From assembly GCF_022539665.2 (NCBI RefSeq), contig NC_081336.1, positions 124,001 to 188,000 of the forward strand: a DNA stretch of 64,000 nt, given 5' to 3'. Under the pieces are notes generated by a model that was not told the DNA's origin, searched no databases, and saw only the letters and a list, made by a program, of their open reading frames with translations. The position numbers and the translations under genes were made by a program. Positions 24,601 through 37,300 of this stretch are shown in pieces. The stretch is from Daphnia carinata. Its lineage: Eukaryota > Arthropoda > Branchiopoda > Diplostraca > Daphniidae. The first letter of the stretch is position 1; each line of letters starts with the position of its first letter.

Positions 24601-25584
24601 GTGTCTGCGAGTATTTAAGGCGTCGTCTAGACGCTAGATAATCACATTCGTACGGAGTCGTGTACCACAGCTATAACACTATCATCGATCGATTCGCTTG
24701 TCAGGTAAGTTGAATTTATGTTAACTGGCTTCATTGTCTTCTTTAATTGTACAAAGTATGAGGATATCAACTTTGTTTAAATTAGTTTTAAATCTATGTT
24801 AGCCAATTTAGTCTTAATTAAATCAACTGTTACCAATAATATTCCATTTCTTTAGGAAATGACTATTTTACAGTCCTGTGTGTAGGTGCTGAAATGTTTA
24901 CTCAGACTATGTTTCAAACTGCATCAAATGAGTAATTGAAATTTTTTAAAATGCCACTAGTTATTTAAAAGTTTATAGTACCATACTTTGTGTTCGTTGC
25001 GACGCCTAGGTTTCATCACTGTTGATAATGGTTATGGAATCATGTACTTCAGTTCCTATTACTAACCTGTTCCTTCTGAATGTAAATAGAGATGATTAAA
25101 CATTGAATTTTATAATACAATTGAAATATAAATAAAATATAATAAAAGTGAATCTACTTGATATTTCGAATGTTCTGCAAAGTAAAATGTACAAAGCTTC
25201 GACAATGAGTTGGTAATTCTGGTCAAACTATACTAAAACAATACTGCTGCATTGATAGGACTCCTTCTCAATCAATAGATCTAGTAAATGATAAGTTATA
25301 CAGACACAAACAAAACATACAATTACCCGGAGATGATTTACGGATGAACACTAGGCAATGCCTGTATCCACAAACAGGCTAATTGTCCAGCAACAAATGT
25401 CCTGACACTACAATTCCAATATTTCCTGTTTCAGCTACATTGAGCAGCTTAGAAAACAAAATTTATGACAATAAAAACGGAAAGGTATTGTATAAAAGAA
25501 TGGTTCTCCTGCCCCGCAACCACCATTCTTTACACACACGTACAGCTACCTAAAAACAAATAAAAACCTCACTTGAAAATGACA
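21602..25584. repeat. Right outer arm of giant imperfect palindrome
   Basis: This is the reverse complement of the left arm, about 0.65 kb shorter because of scattered indels. It carries the same order: outer edge at 'cctcacttgaaaatgacat' near 25,570, the satellite-like block near 24,880-25,020, the conserved block at 24,300-24,660, 13 modules in opposite orientation, and an inner edge at 'catactcaaaaaagagtatg' near 21,612. I saw no clear target-site duplication at the outer edges. Confidence 0.9.
22005..23765 (-). repeat. Right array of 13 exon-like modules, inverted copy
   Basis: Reverse complement of the left array, also with 13 modules. Their acceptor-like borders ('cctaaatac' on the plus strand) lie near 23,757, 23,612, 23,483, 23,350, 23,211, 23,072, 22,920, 22,766, 22,628, 22,513, 22,370, 22,228 and 22,088. 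Order and module type match the left array in mirror image. Sense transcription of both arrays would run toward the palindrome centre. Confidence 0.85.
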
Positions 25585-25694
25585 TGGACGACAGCATTTC
25601 TCACCAGAGGGATTAGATGGCAAACCTCAAGGACCTTGTGATTTGATCTATTGAAAAAAGTGCATGGCCTTTGTTTTTTAACCCGTTAATTATT

Positions 25695-25986
25695 ATGGGA
25701 CATCTAACAGTAAGCAACGATAAGGAAAAATATGAAAAACAAATCGTTAAATGCGAAATTCTTCAATTAATATGTCAAAAACATCGTGCTGGTTATTCTT
25801 GTTTGCAATTACTTGGTTTCTTCGATGGACAAAGGTAAGTCAGCATTGCAGCTTACGAAATTTTCGAAAGAAATAAACAAATTCATTGAGTTGATTTTAA
25901 ATGTTTACGCTACAAAAATATCGTTATCTCTTCTATTTTTCTAGTAGACTCTGTGAACGAACCTGTGCCACCATCTCCACGTGACT
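25695..25986 (+). CDS. Possible small two-exon gene, unknown
   Basis: An ATG at 25,695 opens a frame ending at a strong donor (25,834|gtaagt), rich in Lys, Gln and Cys. The next acceptor, near 25,945, is the tandem 'ctagtag' (NAGNAG). Either choice stays in frame and ends at a TGA near 25,986, giving about 58-59 aa. There is no known domain. It sits just outside the right palindrome edge and just upstream of the C1q gene. It could be real, or an upstream exon of a non-coding transcript. Confidence 0.3.
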
Positions 25987-26200
25987 GTTTTCGTTTGCAG
26001 TCCAACCTTTGGCTTTGTATACTCGTCTCCGTTTAACTCGCTGATTAGTGGCAGTTGAATGTACGATCGCCTAATGTAAACTAGTGATCTCGAGGCGCTG
26101 TTCACTTTTGACGCTTCCGTATCTTTTTGAGATGCGAGGAGATGATAAAAACATCAATCCACCTTGTCTAAACATTTGGTTTGTAACAACAGCAGAATCC

Positions 26201-26210
26201 TATAAATAAT
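26201..26210 (+). promoter_or_regulatory. TATA box of the C1q-domain gene
   Basis: 'tataaataat' lies 68 bases before the ATG at 26,269. That leaves room for an initiator near 26,231 ('ttgtcagg') and a short 5' UTR. Confidence 0.6.
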
Positions 26211-26268
26211 ACATTTATATCTAGTAAAAAACAACAGTTGTTGTCAGGACACTTTGTGAACCAGCAAA

Positions 26269-27125
26269 ATGGCTCGCTTCTCTGTCGCTTTGGTGTTGGT
26301 CTTGGCTTGTTGGACTGCCAGTTCGAGTGCAGCAGCTCTTTCCGTAGAAGACAAGCTGCAACAACTGACTGACAGCTACGTACGTTTTCATTAGTAATTT
26401 CTTTACACTTACCTGACCTTTGCCAGTTTTTACTCGATTGAAACGAATCTGTATCTCCACACAGATTCAGCTCAAGGAAGTTGTCGGAGCCAAAAACGCA
26501 GAACTGCAGGCCCAACTGGAACAACAACAACTGCACCACGTAAGCTTCACACCTGTTGCACTATTGCATCTCTACTTTTGTACATTGTTTTCATTTTTCG
26601 TTTGTCTCCACACGCCAGAATGAAATCAAAACCGAGTTGACGTCGAAAATCAGTCAACTGGAGGCCAAACTCCAACAGCAAGGAAAAGCACACCCGTCGT
26701 CGCCGGTGTATTTCTACGCACAAAGGAGCGCACCTTTCTCCACCTTAGCCACTCCGTTGCCTTTCGATCTCGCCGTTCTGAACGTTGGCAATGCCATGGA
26801 TCTGGCAACAGGGAAATTCACGGCCCCACGTGCCGGTATCTACGCCTTCTCCTTCTCGGGCATGGCTCTTTTCCCAGCTACATCTGGCGTTTACGTTTGG
26901 CTATCGGCTTCCCTAGTGTTGAACGGAAACGTCGTTGGCTCAGCCGAGGTTGACGAAGCCAACACCGTCGATGATCAATGGAGCCCATTGTTTCTCCAGT
27001 CCACGCTCAGTCTCCAAGCTGGCGACCAACTCTGGCTGGAAATTGAGTATGACACTGCAGGTGTGATGCTCCACGATGATGCTGACCATTACACTCACTT
27101 CAACGGCTGGATGTTGGATGAGTAA
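26269..27125 (+). CDS. Secreted C1q-domain protein
   Basis: Three exons (26,269-26,379; 26,465-26,539; 26,619-27,125) give 230 aa. The order is a signal peptide (MARFSVALVLVLACWTASS), a Gln/Lys/Glu-rich probable coiled coil of about 60 residues, then a C1q globular domain over the last 130 or so residues. Typical C1q features are the aromatic strand 'YAFSFSG', the 'LVLNG' strand, 'LQAGDQLWLEI' and a terminal 'FNGWMLDE'. No collagen repeats are present, so it is a 'C1q-like' secreted head protein rather than a complement subunit. Such proteins form trimers and serve in invertebrates as lectins or immune recognition molecules; that role is inferred here. The ATG fits a signal peptide and a TATA box upstream. 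Confidence 0.92.
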
Positions 27126-27184
27126 GCTGTACTATCAGTGGGTAACCTGGATCAATCTTGAACGACTTGTATATCTTAAGTCAC

Positions 27185-27190
27185 AATAAA
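27185..27190 (+). terminator. Poly(A) signal of the C1q-domain gene
   Basis: AATAAA lies 60 bases after the stop codon. Confidence 0.75.
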
Positions 27191-28368
27191 CATTAGATAA
27201 AGCCTATGATGGATGAACGTTGGCCGGCTTCTGCTGTTTAGTAGTATTCGTCGTTGCATGTTTTATGTCATTCAAATGATTGAAGGGTGCACACATTGTG
27301 CTTGTCTTTTTACATCGAAATGAAACAATAGACGGTTATGGTAATCGAGTCGACCTTGGTGCGGATGCCTGTGACACCGAAGCTACAAATTGCACGGCCC
27401 ACCCAACAGAAAACAAAACAGATTACAATGACGAAAGCAGACGTTAAGACGCATGGTTATCAATTAAAATGCATTAGGACCACTAGGGAAACATAGACAG
27501 TAAATATAAATCAATTCGATTGCATTGCGTTGTACACATCTTTGCCTTGTATTATATGAATTCCTCTTTTTTTTTTTTTTTGTTCTCCCACGAACGGGAT
27601 TGAGATTTCCCAATTCAATAGCTTTACACTGACAAGAGACGACGACAAATGTAATATAACACCACAATCAACATTTTTCTTCCTACGTGGTACATACAAC
27701 TCACTACGCGCACACCGAATCAAATATGTACTCATTTTTTGCTTCTTAGTCTTAGTCTATGTGATGGGCTGGTGTTTGGGTGTCAAAAAGGCAGGAGATT
27801 AGATAACGGGGAATAAGTAAAAGGGAACGTGACAACAGGGATCGAAGAAAAAAAGAAAATGAAACAGAAAAATGTCTGTTCTCGTCAAAAACAAAAGAGA
27901 GTCGCCTATAGGAAATGAAATGCATATACATAAACTGTCTGGCTATTAAAATCATAAATAGTTTTATTAATTATTCTTTTTGTTTATAATGATTGACGTT
28001 TTATAGGAGAAGGGCGTGGATATGCAAATCTAATTCCACTCGCCGAAACCCAAATGACGTGTGTCAAAAAAATCTCTACAATTTTCTTTGCCATTTGATT
28101 GTGTGCAAACGGTTGGAATGTCTTTTGACTTACAAATTTAAAACATCTGCTAAAAAACGACTGGCACCTAATAAAAGATCTACACAAAACACAAGATTAC
28201 CAACCTGTTGTTTGAAGCGGCCATCTTGAAACTGGGCAACCATCCCAATCTCAATCTGTCCTATCTTCTTCTCTACCAATCTCACTCGCATTGTTCTTTT
28301 CTCACCTCTTTTTCTTTGTTCCTTGTCATTTTTTTGTTTAAAACTCCTTGATTTTTGTCGACTTGAAA
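27191..28368. other. Intergenic region and WDFY3 3' UTR
   Basis: No protein or RNA gene recognised. The minus strand has AATAAA at 27,963-27,968, about 400 bases beyond the WDFY3 stop, a candidate poly(A) signal for that gene. ORFs of 67-78 codons on either strand lack support. Confidence 0.5.
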
Positions 28369-31300
28369 TTAAGACGTGCCGTCGCTCGAAATCTTCAGGG
28401 CGGCGTAGCATTCCTGACAGACGCGGACTGGGCGACGGATCCTCAGTTGCATAATCTCCGACTCGTAGCGGCTGCACCTGTTTAGAAAAGACATTTCACA
28501 TACGAAGTAGCCAAATAATACGAGTCAAGACAAACGTACCGAGAACAAAAAACGTGGCCGCAATTTCTGCAATGATGTCGCCTCTCGGTCAACGAGAATT
28601 TCACTCGACATTTGGAACACACTTCGGCCGTGTCGTCACGCAACCAATGATCGGCCACCGATCGCCCCGACGCGTCCGTCACGCTCCACGAATGGATGCG
28701 GCCACGAGCATCGCCCACTAACACAGTTCGATGATCCCTGGAGGAGGCAAACGGGTTAAGAAGGTCGCACTGAACGTGAACAAACTCCAACTTTACTTTG
28801 AAATGGCAAGAGACGTGATGGATGCCGGTTCGCTGTTGTCTTGACGATCGTACGCCGTGTGCATTGTCAGTTTCGTGCGGAATATTAATTGCCTCTGCCA
28901 CTTGAATCCTGTGTTGTCCATCATTTAGAAATTGGCAAAGACATCAATGAAAAACCTAATAACGAGAATGCAGACCTTCTTTGAGAACGTGACGCGATTT
29001 TTTGCCCGGCTGATGAACAACAAAGGGGGCAACAACATTGGACGTCTTGGGTGTTTGCGGTTGTTGTTGCTGGATGGCACTCTCTCTCACTTCCGACTCG
29101 CTAATCATTTCGAACGTGCCATTCAGACTGGAATCACTTCGGCTCGATTGCAACGCCTTCGGTTGTTCCTGATTTTCTTCATCTAATTGGGTAGGGACGG
29201 GCGAAGACGCTAACCAAACGACGTCGTCAATCAAATTTTACAAAAACAATCCCATATTAAAAATTAATTTACTGCTTTCAGGTCCTTCGTGCCCGCTGCT
29301 GCCACTACTCGGCAAACTGCACATGGACGCTTGCCTCTGCAGCATTTCACCGGCCAATTCTGCATCGTCGGGAGATTCTTCTTCCGACTCTTCAACTAGT
29401 TTTGCCACCTCTGCCACTTCTTCCTTCACTTGTGCGGGTAATTCCTCATTCGGTACCTGCATTTATTTTTTTTTTTTTTTGGCAATTGAAAGATTCAAAA
29501 TTCGCAATTATCTCGTAGAGATGTCTAAAAACGAAAACTCACCTGGACGTAGTCGAGCGACCACATGCGGACGACGCCGTCCGTCGATCCCGTCAAGATG
29601 ACGTTCATGGGATCCCACTCGTTGTACTGCGAGAAACGGACGCAGAGAATGTGTTGCGAACGGCCAACTTGCTGGCCGACCAGGGTGTTGACGCTGGCCA
29701 GCGGGTCGCCATTGATGGACCACAAATGGAGCCAAGTGCCGGAACAGGTGGCAATGTCGCCCGTCAACTCGTTGATATCAATTGCCGCCAACGGAGCGCT
29801 GTGCCCAGTCAACTGGCGGATAAAAGCCAACCTGGACAGATCCCAGACGATGGCCGTCCGGTCTCGAGAGCCGGACACGAGCATCTGATAGCCGGCCGAA
29901 GCGGCCAGACAAGTGACGGCCTCTGTATGACCGTAGAGGTGCTGCCGGACTGAAAATTGCTTCTTGCCCAGGTCCCAGACGGTGACGACCGTGTTGGCTC
30001 CGCCCGTGACGACGGTCCGTCCCGTCGGACAAACACAAGTGAGAATCTCTTGGTGGAACGGCGTCTCGCAGACCATCAAGGCCTTGTCCGAGTCGTGCGG
30101 GACCAGACGGATCGAGTGATCGGCGTAGCCCCAAGCGACGCATCGCGTGTAGCCGGGCGGCAGGAGGCACTTGTTCTCCTCGACGGCCACGACCGACGAA
30201 CCGCGCTCGGCGCCTACCATGTGCCCGACGGGCCGTTTCAGCTCCTTGACGGCCTGCAGAGACGGACTGAGATGGTCGACGTGGTGGAAAAAAGCCTCGG
30301 CAGAGGCGCCACTTGCACCCGACCCGGCCGAATGGAATCCCGATGCCGACGGCAACAAGGGCAGAATTTGCATGGCCGCCTGTCCAGCTAAAGGCAAGGC
30401 CATTTCCAATCCGCTCATTCGACTGCCCGCTCCACCCACTTTCTTGCTGGGATGGGCCTTTTTGAACAGCTGTTTGGGCGTCTGTCCGAAATTGTTGATG
30501 AATCCGATGACGGCGTTCTTCTTCAACGGGTCTTCGATGCTATTCATTTAGTAAAAAAAAAGAGTTCAATTCATTCAAGAGTTGATGGATCAAGTGCGAC
30601 CAAGGACATACCTGTAAATGTCCACGTTGCCCTCGTAAAAGAGCGGATGGAACAAATTGACGGACTCGACGGCCGGAGGGCCTTGCTGCTTGTAGCCGAA
30701 GATGAGATCGATCCATTCGTGCAGGTGCTGAGAGACGTAGTCGCTCTCCAGGGCGGCCCGGTGCAGCCGGATGAATTCCCTTGGGTCGTTTTTGGCCCAG
30801 GGAGGGAGGACGACATCGTCCAGGGCGACGCCGCTCTGTTTACATCCCAGATCGAACCGGTTGGCGTTGACGAGGAAATCCGGCAGGTAAAAGAATTCGG
30901 GGATCAGCTCTTTAACGTCGGCCATGTTCAGCTGGGCAGCCGACCACCAGGCTTCCCTCACGGAATGAAACAGCCGGTCGGCCAGGTCGAAATGTCCGCC
31001 CTGCAACTGGAGAAATTGCTGGGTAAACGGCTCGAGACGGACCAGATAAGAGCAGACGATCATGGCGGAGGAATAGTGAGTGCCGTAGTGGTAAGGGCCC
31101 GTCTCGTTGTGCGGATCGTCCCACTCTTTGTAGCGTTTGCGGAACTGCTGGAGACGGTCGGCCGTCTGGGCGCCCATCGGTTTGGATAAATCGCGAAAAG
31201 TGTCTGGGCGGGACAAGTCCAGCTCGGGCGAGTCGTAGTCGGCCAGGACCCAGGGGAAGACGGGGTACTGCATCAGGTCGTTGTAGGAACGGCCGGCCAA

Positions 31301-34300
31301 AGTGTTGAGGTGCATCAAGTACTGGAAATTCGACAATTCGCCGCGGACCCAGCGCTGAGTCACCGACGTTTCGCCCATCAGCCCGGCCGTCATTGTCGAT
31401 AAAAGGCCGGCAGATTGTTCCACATTGGCCGCCCGTTTCTGCCCGGCTACAGATTGACTGGCCGAGTCGGACAGACCCGTGGCCGTGGCCAGGAGACGCT
31501 GGTAGACTTTATTGCGGACGCTGGGCGGGAAGGCCAGCAAATGGTTGCGTCCGTCGTTGCTGAAAATTTCCAGGGCGATGGGCTGGAGGAGGTAGCGGCG
31601 CTTGTGGACTTCACGGACGTCCTCGTAGCCCAGTCGAGAGCACTGATGGACAGCCTTCAATTCTTGCTTGTTGCTGTTGCTGCTGCCGCTGCTGCCGTAG
31701 CCGGGCGTCGTGTACGGCGGCACGATCGGCTCGAACGTGCCCGACGGGAAGTTGGAAATGTCGCGGATTTCGCGCGACGGCGTCTGAGTGAATCCGTCCA
31801 CCACATACAAATGCTCTTTGCCTATATGGATTTTCAGAATTGTTAGAAATGAAATGACATTGAATGAATTATGACGTTCTATTCAAACCGAATAGGAGGA
31901 GGCCGTCGACTGTCTCAAGGCCTTGGACGCGGGCCGAACGGAAGAGGTGGCCAATCTTTTCGTTTTCTTCCAACAATCGCATCAGATTCTGCCAATCCTG
32001 CGGTTGCTGATGGGCAGAGGAAGCGACGGCCGACGTCAGAGGTTCGTCCGTGGCCGGACTCGTTCCAATCAGTTCCACTTCTTCGTCGATATCGGCCATT
32101 AATGGATTGGCTTGCACTTCTCTTTTAATAGGTCGCAGCAATTGAGGGAGGTCCTGCAATTGCGGAGTGGCCAGCATGGCTGTTTCGCCGGCCAATTCGG
32201 CGTTCTCCTCCACCAATGACTCGATCTGCTGGGCCGGATGGACCTGGTCCACTTGATCCTCTTCCAATAATAAACTCTGCCTCCATTTCGAGTACAATTT
32301 GAAATGTTCTTTGGCGTCGAGACTGGTGGCCACTTTGTAGCGGAGCGACTTGTTCTCGGCCAGCTCCAATTCCGGCCGGTACGGATAGAGGGCGTAAAAG
32401 TGCGGGTTGGCCGTCAGTTTCTTGCGCATCCGGCAAGGGCCTTCCGTCATGTCCAGCATCCATTTCGTCAAGACCCGAGACTCTTGAGACGGACCCCAGA
32501 GGCCGCGGACGCGGAGTAATTCCGTCTCTTCCACCCGTTTCCAGTTGAGTCGGTTGAATTGTTCGGCGTGCTGGACGCTTGTTGCCGCTGCCTCCGTTCC
32601 AGCTCCAATTGCTCCTTCAGGCCGGACAACTGGTACTGCGTGGACAGCCAAACGTCGGCCCAGCAATAGGACGAGTTGCTCGAGTGACTGTGACGGCTCA
32701 TGGCGTTGGCCGCCTCTTCTTTCTTGCTGCTCTTCATCGTCAGCGAGCGGCTGGTGAGGCGGGTCAATCCGCCCGTCACCTTCTGGATCTTGGATTGGAT
32801 CTGATTGGGCGTAGACACTTCCAACACGGTCCGGTAGGCCGAGCGACGTTCGGCTTCGACATACTGCAACCACAACTTCAAGGCCGGCTCTCTGACCAGT
32901 TCTAAGCTGGGCGCCCGGTGTTGCGTGTTGGCTCCCAAGCTGATTTTGAAAGACTCTTCCACTGCGGGTTTCTTACTGACGTACAATTCTTCCCAAACAC
33001 GTTGGGCGGCCACTGCTGCTAAATGCTGGGCTTCTCTCATGCTGCTGCCGGGCTCTGATTCCTCTCCGCTGACGTGCCACGTCGTCCTACTCGGCTCCGT
33101 CCTGTTCCACCAATTTTTAAGTGACCTTCCATGAACGTTGGATTGATGCAAGTCTAACTTACGAGATTTTCAACGTCAACGTCAACTGGAGGAGACAATA
33201 GCACAAACAGCCGATAAATTCCAGGTCGTGATTGCCCGATCCGAAAATCAAGCTTCTGCAACATCCCAAAAGATGGCGCTGATTATGAATGAACAACTTC
33301 AAGCAGAATCTACAGGTTACCTGTGATTGGTTAGTTTATGAAGGGCGTCAAGCAACGCCATCTGTTCGCTGATCGTGTCAGCAGGTCGTGACAACAAGTA
33401 GAGGATGCAGCGATTGAGACAGCGGTAAATGTTATCCAATGAGAGCGAAGCGAGACCCGATGAATTGCTGCTCGTGTTGCTGTGGCTGCCCGTGCTCGTG
33501 CTGCGCTTCTTGGCCTGCGTGATCAGCTGGACGATAAAATCAAACACGTGATGTGGGTCTTTGGTGAGGACGCCCAGCCACAGTTTGTCCACCAATCGTC
33601 CGGCCAGATAAAAGACGTTGGTCGGCACGTTTTGTAGGCTCCCTCCGTTTTGGGTGACGACGGGCAAGACGCCCTGCTCTCCCAAAATAACGCCGGCCGA
33701 GGCCAAGTACTCCATAACAATGGACAACAATTCCGTCTGGAACTGGCAATGTTGGCTGTAGCTGGCCGAGTCCGGACAGGCCTCCATGATGACGTCGATG
33801 ATGGGCACCGGTCTCAGGTTCATGTTGCTACCGCCTGCAGTGCTCGCCCCACCGTTAGTGATGGGCAGCGAGAGGGAGTCGATGACGATCGTCCTCAAAA
33901 AGTCCATCAGCGTCTTTTTGGCCCGGTGGAACGTCAACGGCTCCTTGCCAGCATCGATTGCGCTCTCCACCACGACAAACTGCCGATTGTACTCTTCGAT
34001 CGGAGTGTTGGGCTCTGAATTTAAGCTGTGCTGTTGATGCGAGCCGATGGGGAAGAGGCTGGCCACCATGGCGCTCAATAGATCCGACGTCATAAAAACG
34101 GACATGTAATCGGGCGCGTTGTTGTAGACGTAAAAGAGGAACTGGAGGAGGACGTTGGGATAATTATTAGACGCTTCGTCGGCACTGTTGTCTTCAGGAT
34201 TCATAATAGCCCGCATCATCGTTAAAAGGATTGTTATGGCCTCGGGGCAGTACATGGTCACTCCACGTCCACCCAGAGATGCAATAGGTTGGGATTGACT

Positions 34301-37300
34301 GACTCCAAACAGACAGCTACATATAGTTTCCAGATCGAGCTATAAAATACATTTGTAAATATATAGAAAGAAAGATGGTTAGGTTAAGTAAGTAGAGGTG
34401 TATGGTACTTGGCTGGAAGTCCTCAGCTGCGGTTTGCCAACCATCAATCCAATGATGAGGTAATAGATTTCAGGCAGAGCGGTGTGGTTGACTAGCATCC
34501 AGCCCAGCAACTGGAACCCTGGCAACTGTTGATGTTGCAAACTGCTGTTGGGTGATGTGGCAACGTCGTCCGATGCGACGCTAAACGTCCTGCCGACTAA
34601 TCGCAGCGGGCCAGCGGCTACATTGCCACTGAATCCTTGAGAGGTGATGAGATCTCTGGAACGCGTCCACGCCGCTCCCATGTGGACTCCCTCGCGGAAT
34701 CGAACGAGGAATTGCGGATTGGAGAGCAAAAGCAAAAGGCAATTGGCAGACGAGATGACGGTCGATGATTTGACTTGCGGCTGCAAGAAAAGCAGTAGCC
34801 ATTCAAAGCCTAAAACTCGTAGAAATTCTTCAGCAAATCTGAAATGGAAATGGGTAATTCAGTTTTAATGGAATGCAGAGCTAAAAATTGAAGACTTTAC
34901 GTTTGGTTGATGACGCCTTTATCGTGCACTAGGAGCAATTTAAAGAGGAGGCTAAGGCCTTCGTTCCTGCTGGCCACCAATGCAGCCGGTGAACTGTCGT
35001 CCAGTTTGCCTTCATCGCCCGTCTTATCGTCGTTAATGCAGACGGGCAGAGTCGATGCCAAATACTGACCGTACCTATCCAATTCAATTCATAAAGATTT
35101 TATTTGAAAAAAATTTATTTAAATTTCTAAGAATTGAAACTGACAGTAAAAGATCGATGGGACGAGGCGTGTTGTGCAACAGCCAACCGAGAAGGTTCCA
35201 AAGGGTTTCTCTGGCACTGGAACTGAGTAACGCATTAGCCCCGTTTTCGTTATGCAGGATCTCCACCAGACGGCCAACTAAATTCAAATCGCGTAAATAA
35301 CGCGTGTTACTTCGGCCATCCGATCCACTTTCAGCCGCCATCCGGTAAAACAGGTCAAACAGCACTTTTAATAAATCATCAGCCGTTTCCCTCCAAACCT
35401 AAATTGTTTTTCCCAAAATATTATTATCTCCATCTTTATTCATCTACACAAAAAAAAAAAAAATTTTTTTTTAAATAAAAAAAAAAAAAAAACTTACATC
35501 AAGATCGGCCAATAGATCTCTGAAGGCCAAGCTGTTGTTGGGTTCGCATCCGCCTTTGTTGTTTTGCTGTTCGAATCCGACCAGGACTAGGATCAGCTGA
35601 AGTACATGATTATTGAGCCAGGCCTTGTGACGTTTCAGAAGGTACGCCAGCGTCTGGTATCCGCGGACGCGCTCCATCTCGTGCTGGGCCTGGCCGTTGC
35701 ACTTGACGACGTAGACAAGAGCTTTGACGGCCGCGTAGAGGCTCTCGACGTCCGTGGCCATGGCCACTAATCCCAGAAGGACGTTGCAGCCGCCGACGGC
35801 CTGCATCGTGGCGCAGATGGGCCGCGGGCAGAAAACGCGGACGCCCAGGTAGCCGATGACGACGCCGCCGAGTGTACGGGCCGGGCCGGATAAATGTCCA
35901 GCCGCGTTGTGCAATAATCGGATGGGCGTCGCGTTCTCGTGAGACGACATGCCCAGCTGTTTGGCCACCGAACGGCTGTCCGTCTTCCTGTAGACTTTGC
36001 GGATTTTGGCCAGCGTCAACGGACTCATGGCCGAGGCGTTGAGACCGAAAACGATGCGCTCTTCGTTGACGAGCGAGCAGAGCGGTTCGGCCGAGCCGGG
36101 CAGCTGGGCCGCTTGGAGACTGCCGACGTAGTGCGGGCCGATCTTGTAGATCCACTGGACAACCTGAGGATTGAGAGCGTCTTCGACCAGGTGGCACGGC
36201 CCTTGGCGCCAGACGAGACGCGACTGGCGTCGCCACGACGGGGCCGTCCCGATGTAGCCAAAGACGGACGAGGCTACAGTTAAATTAGCGGCGCCTCCGC
36301 CGGGATTCTGAGAGATGTAGTGCATCTGTATTACATTATTCAATTGTTTCATTGAGAAGCTGTCAAAGACACGTAAAGGGAAGTCTCATCTTGCCCGTGT
36401 AGACCAGCTGGCCGTCAATGTACAGTGAAAATTGTGAATTTTTCAAAACGGCCCGGCTCCAGACCAAGGCCAGGTGGTGCCAGTGACCTTCCTGGATCAG
36501 ATCCGGGTTCCAAATTCTGGCACCGAAATCGCCCGACACTTCCGGCTCCCAGTCGCTCGATCCTTATTCAAACAAGAAATTATTAGAATTTCAAATGATT
36601 ATTTTTAAAGAAGAGAAACGGACCTTTGGGTAGAGGAGTCTCCTGGGTGCTGACGAGGAGCGCCTTGTCCCTGGGCGACAAAACGACGCTGAGACAGACG
36701 AGATTGTCGTCCGGCCGTTCCATGACGTTCCTGACGAGCGTCAAGAGGCGGATGCCGTGCGGGTCCAGCCGCGGGTCGCTGAATTTGTCGACGCAGATCC
36801 AGGTGGAGTAACTCATGCCCGTCGGAGCGGGGAAGACCCGATCGCCCCCGCTACCCACACCGCCCATAATCACTTGGCTGGACGAGCCGCTCTGACCTGA
36901 AACAGGTTGGCCAGCACCACCAGCTCCTCCGCTACTCGACGTACCGCCTCCCAGTTGACATTGAGGTGCAACGGAGGGAAGAAAGAGGCATCCGAATCCT
37001 TCGGGTTGCATGTCGAATTCGACGAATGGCGGAGGCGAAAATGCCACTCCTTGATGCCCACCTCGTCCCACATCTTTGGGTGTCGACATGGACACGAGCG
37101 ATTTCAAACGAAATAGCGGAAGAGCTGCTCCATTGCCATCTACATAGAAACAAATACAATTGGTTAAAGATAAACGTGATAATTTAACATGATTTTCAAT
37201 CACCTGAAGGAGAGCCACTCAATTCCGGTAGGAGGCAATTTAATGGATTGCCCATTCTCAAAAAACATCTCAAATCCTTAGGCTCTAGAGCCTGACGGGC

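Noticed and set aside
10738-25584. Classical DNA transposon or Helitron
   Set aside because: No transposase, helicase or polymerase frame, no short terminal inverted repeat with target duplication, and arms of 4-4.6 kb are far longer than typical terminal repeats.
29525-30547. Plus-strand ORFs of 100-245 codons opposite the WDFY3 exons
   Set aside because: They mirror GC-rich coding exons of WDFY3 on the other strand and show no domain or splice structure of their own.
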